From Chrysomallon squamiferum (taxonomy: Eukaryota > Mollusca > Gastropoda > Neomphalida > Peltospiridae): 64,000 nt of DNA. Where the stretch lies: contig CM022665.1 of the NCBI GenBank assembly GCA_012295275.1, forward strand, positions 38,962,795 to 39,026,794, in the 5' to 3' direction. The notes under the pieces were generated by a model, which did no database searches, was not told the DNA's origin, and saw only the letters and a list, made by a program, of their open reading frames with translations. This document shows, piece by piece, positions 61,402 to 64,000 of this stretch (position 1 is its first letter; each line of letters starts with the position of its first letter). Made by a program: the position numbers and the translations under genes.

Positions 61402-61407
61402 AATAAA
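61402..61407 (+). terminator. Candidate poly(A) signal of the HEAT-repeat gene (proximal)
   Basis: AATAAA lies about 250 bp after the TAA at 61148-61150, in a moderately complex 3' UTR-like stretch. It is the first clear AATAAA downstream that is not in a simple repeat. A second one at 62485-62490 could give a longer 3' UTR. Confidence 0.5.
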
Positions 61408-62484
61408 GTATATATTTGATTTAATAATAATATTTGATGACAGTAATACACAAACTCCTGTGAAAGACATTATGATTATACATTTTTATACCACCTGAAT
61501 AAGCTTTAAGAATGAACCAGTAACAAGATGAGATCTAAATTGTCTGCAAATTTATCAACTGCAGAGTCATGTCTGGTCTCTCCAAAAAGATAACAAAGTG
61601 AGAAAAGATGGGGGTTTGGGGTTTTTTGGGGAAGGTTTTTTTATTTTTAGCAAAATGACCTTTTGTTTTTAGAAAACTTTATTTCTTTGCCAGTCTTGAT
61701 TTCAGTTTTTAGTTAATGTTTTTAATGACATACTTAAAAATTAGGTCTAATAATATAAAAGGCTTCTTTTGTATAATTTAATTTTCTAAATTGATTTTTA
61801 GAAAAAGAAACAACAGATATTATTTCTTGATACATGTAAACTGATACCTGTATTTTAATAGTATTATGGTTAAAATTCTGTTCAGTGACAAAAATTAATT
61901 AGCCAAAACACTGACTAAAAGACTTGGTTATTTCATTTTATGTACTGTATACATTTAAAATCCCTTTGTGAAAGATAAATACATACAAAAATCCAGTACA
62001 TTATGACTTTGAGTTAGATGTATCAGATTAATAGAATCGGACAAAAGTGTATATGTATACACACACATATTCTGATGGGACATTCAATTGCATAAATCCA
62101 TGTAGTTCTGTTTTGTATCAAAATTGAGTACTTGGTCTGCAAAGTTAAGAATATAATAAGTGAATTAGACATGATTATGTTTTTATATTCTATATGTAAA
62201 TAGTGTTGTTGCTAAAATTGTGTATTGTGTTGACATTTATTAAACCTAGATGCAGCTTGGTGCAAACTGAATAATTTTTTTATTTTTTATTTATAAATGC
62301 ATCATTTGTATTTCTTTTTTTGTTAATGACATATATGTTAATTACGTTTGATTTTTGTTTTAAGTTATTTGCATGATCAGTAAATTACTAGTACAATTTT
62401 GTGTAATTTGTAAATTTTTATATTTAAATTGAATTATATTATTAATTTTAGTTTATTTCTTTTTCTGTTCAATCTATTGCTCAA

Positions 62485-62490
62485 AATAAA
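62485..62490 (+). terminator. Candidate distal poly(A) signal of the HEAT-repeat gene
   Basis: AATAAA preceded by tcaa and followed by a TG-containing stretch (catcaaatgtgtt), a plausible downstream element. Use of this site would make a 3' UTR of about 1.3 kb. Confidence 0.35.
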
Positions 62491-63648
62491 ACATCAAATG
62501 TGTTAAAAACTCTGTTACTTCATGGTGATAGTGGTCATTACAGTAACAAATGAATAAATGATTTTATTAAAAATAATGAAAAAAATAAATAAATAAAATA
62601 AATAATAAAAATTAAATTTAAATAAATAGTATAAAAAGGATGGTGACAGTATAGCCCAGGACTATGTAATACTAATATTTTTATATATGTGTTATTTATA
62701 TTATCATCATCATCATTGTAATTGGTTAATGTTCTACAATACAAAACAATATATAAAATGTTGTCTTAAATGAGTGGGTACCTGTATAAACTAGCTCATT
62801 TCTTTAACATATAATGGACTGCTCCAGGAGAAAATATATATATATGTATATATATGCCACAATAAGTGATCTACAGAGAATGAAAAGAAGAAGATGTAAT
62901 TTAAAACTGGTAACAGAGGAAAAATAACAAACACAAAAAGGGTATCAGAATCTTAACATGTTAGACAAAATTGTTCAAGGAAGTCATGTTTAGCTAACAT
63001 GTTTAAATTATTTTCCCATGTTATTCAAATACGACACAAATAATAAACAAATGTTTAATTAAACATGCACTTTGTGCACTGAGTGGGTAAAATTCAATTT
63101 ATTACAAAAACATATTTGTTGTTTTTTCATAATGTATGTAAATTAGAACAAAAAGTAATTGATTATGCTGTTTATAGTTTATACATACACATTTTTTGAT
63201 TGCTGTAAGTACAGTAGAACACTAAATACACACTGGAATGTTTTTACTAACAGACCGAATCAATGTGCTGAATTTTTAAATATGTTGCAAGAATGTAAAA
63301 AAAAAATCAAGCAAATCATTATGTTAATCTGTTTTCAAATATTTATTTTACTTTTTTTTTTTTTTTTTTTGTATGCTTTTGAACATTGTGAATTCATGTT
63401 TAAAAACATTTCAGTATCTGAATAAAATGTCAAATAATTTGTTTTAACTTTTACTTGATTTTTTTCTAATGACTAAACATTAAATAATATTTAGTTCTAG
63501 TCATTGATACATACCTTATTTATTACACATAGAAAATGTCTACACATTTTTAATTTAAAGATTCAATTTGGATAAAAAAATAAAAATAAAATTAAAATTA
63601 AAAATGTGAAGAAGCATCAAAATAAACTAGATCTTCAAAAATGCTTCC

Positions 63649-63651
<3 letters not shown>

Positions 63652-63698
<47 letters not shown>
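63652..63698. repeat. (CA)n microsatellite
   Basis: About 23 CA units, uninterrupted. Confidence 0.95.
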
Positions 63699-63700
<2 letters not shown>

Positions 63701-64000
63701 ATAACAATTATATATTTTATAAAGACGAAATAATTTATAAAATATTGATTACAAATATTTACTGCACTTGGTTTTACCAAAAGGAAAGAAAAATTTTCTT
63801 AATTAAAATCATACTCTAAAGAAGTTTATGCCTTTTGGCATTTTATATATGTTCATAGTAAGACGTTTTCAATATACGTAAATATTAGTTATTTGAAACG
63901 TAATTATATTAACTGAATGTTCTATTGGACCAGGAGCCTTTATCGTTTTCTCATGACAGTTATATTTATCTACGCCATAAATATATTATTTATTGAAAAT

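Larger units (their letters stand above)
61151..64000 (+). other. 3' UTR and flank of the HEAT-repeat gene
   Basis: Moderately complex AT-rich sequence up to about 62500, consistent with a long 3' UTR, then simple-repeat-rich flank with a (CA)n run. No further exon or gene is seen. Confidence 0.5.

Noticed and set aside
1-64000. CRISPR arrays, bacterial operons or viral genes
   Set aside because: The window has eukaryotic split genes. The repeats are microsatellites or local duplications, and no viral protein signature was seen.

Overview
This window is animal nuclear DNA, about two-thirds A+T or more, with short GT-AG introns and very many microsatellites. Two diverged tRNA-SINE-like copies (about 11660-11816 on +, and 4655-4748 on -) resemble, from memory, a SINE type common in mollusc genomes, so a mollusc or other lophotrochozoan is the best guess. 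The species cannot be fixed from sequence alone.

Two protein-coding genes lie in the right-hand half, head to head, with 384 bp between their start codons. On the minus strand (52399 down to 31645) is a complete 33-exon Xrn2 gene, the nuclear 5'-to-3' exoribonuclease that degrades nascent RNA during RNA polymerase II termination. It has the catalytic acidic residues, the CCHC zinc knuckle, the second conserved region and an expanded Gly/Arg-rich tail. On the plus strand (52784 to 61150) is a complete 17-exon gene for a 684-residue HEAT-repeat protein that I do not recognise. The 384-bp gap looks like a shared promoter, with two CCAAT boxes in opposite orientation about 23 bp apart.

Positions 1 to about 28260 hold no convincing gene. 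They are AT-rich, repeat-laden DNA broken by islands of complex sequence of 150-1000 bp (for example 5920-6480, 20020-21020, 22920-23280, 27640-28095) that look like candidate regulatory elements. A similar island sits in the longest Xrn2 intron (34580-34990). In vertebrates XRN2 lies beside NKX2-4, NKX2-2 and PAX1, so Xrn2 could be a bystander gene in a developmental regulatory block. That is inference, because no homeobox gene is in the window. Positions 28260-31644 and 61151-64000 are 3' flanks of the two genes.

The most unusual structure is a recurring pattern: tandem duplications or degenerate repeat arrays that take in or abut splice sites, in at least five introns of the two genes (Xrn2 introns 13, 30 and 31; HEAT-gene introns 4 and 10, with a weaker case in intron 11). 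Xrn2 intron 31 is also bounded by a 9-bp direct repeat at its two splice junctions. Other points of note are an 18-nt microexon carrying a catalytic aspartate of Xrn2, a one-base reading-frame conflict at the Xrn2 exon 1/2 junction, a hAT-like non-autonomous element in Xrn2 intron 20, a perfect 23-bp hairpin at 9217-9281, and four places where a microsatellite is followed by its own degenerate reverse complement.
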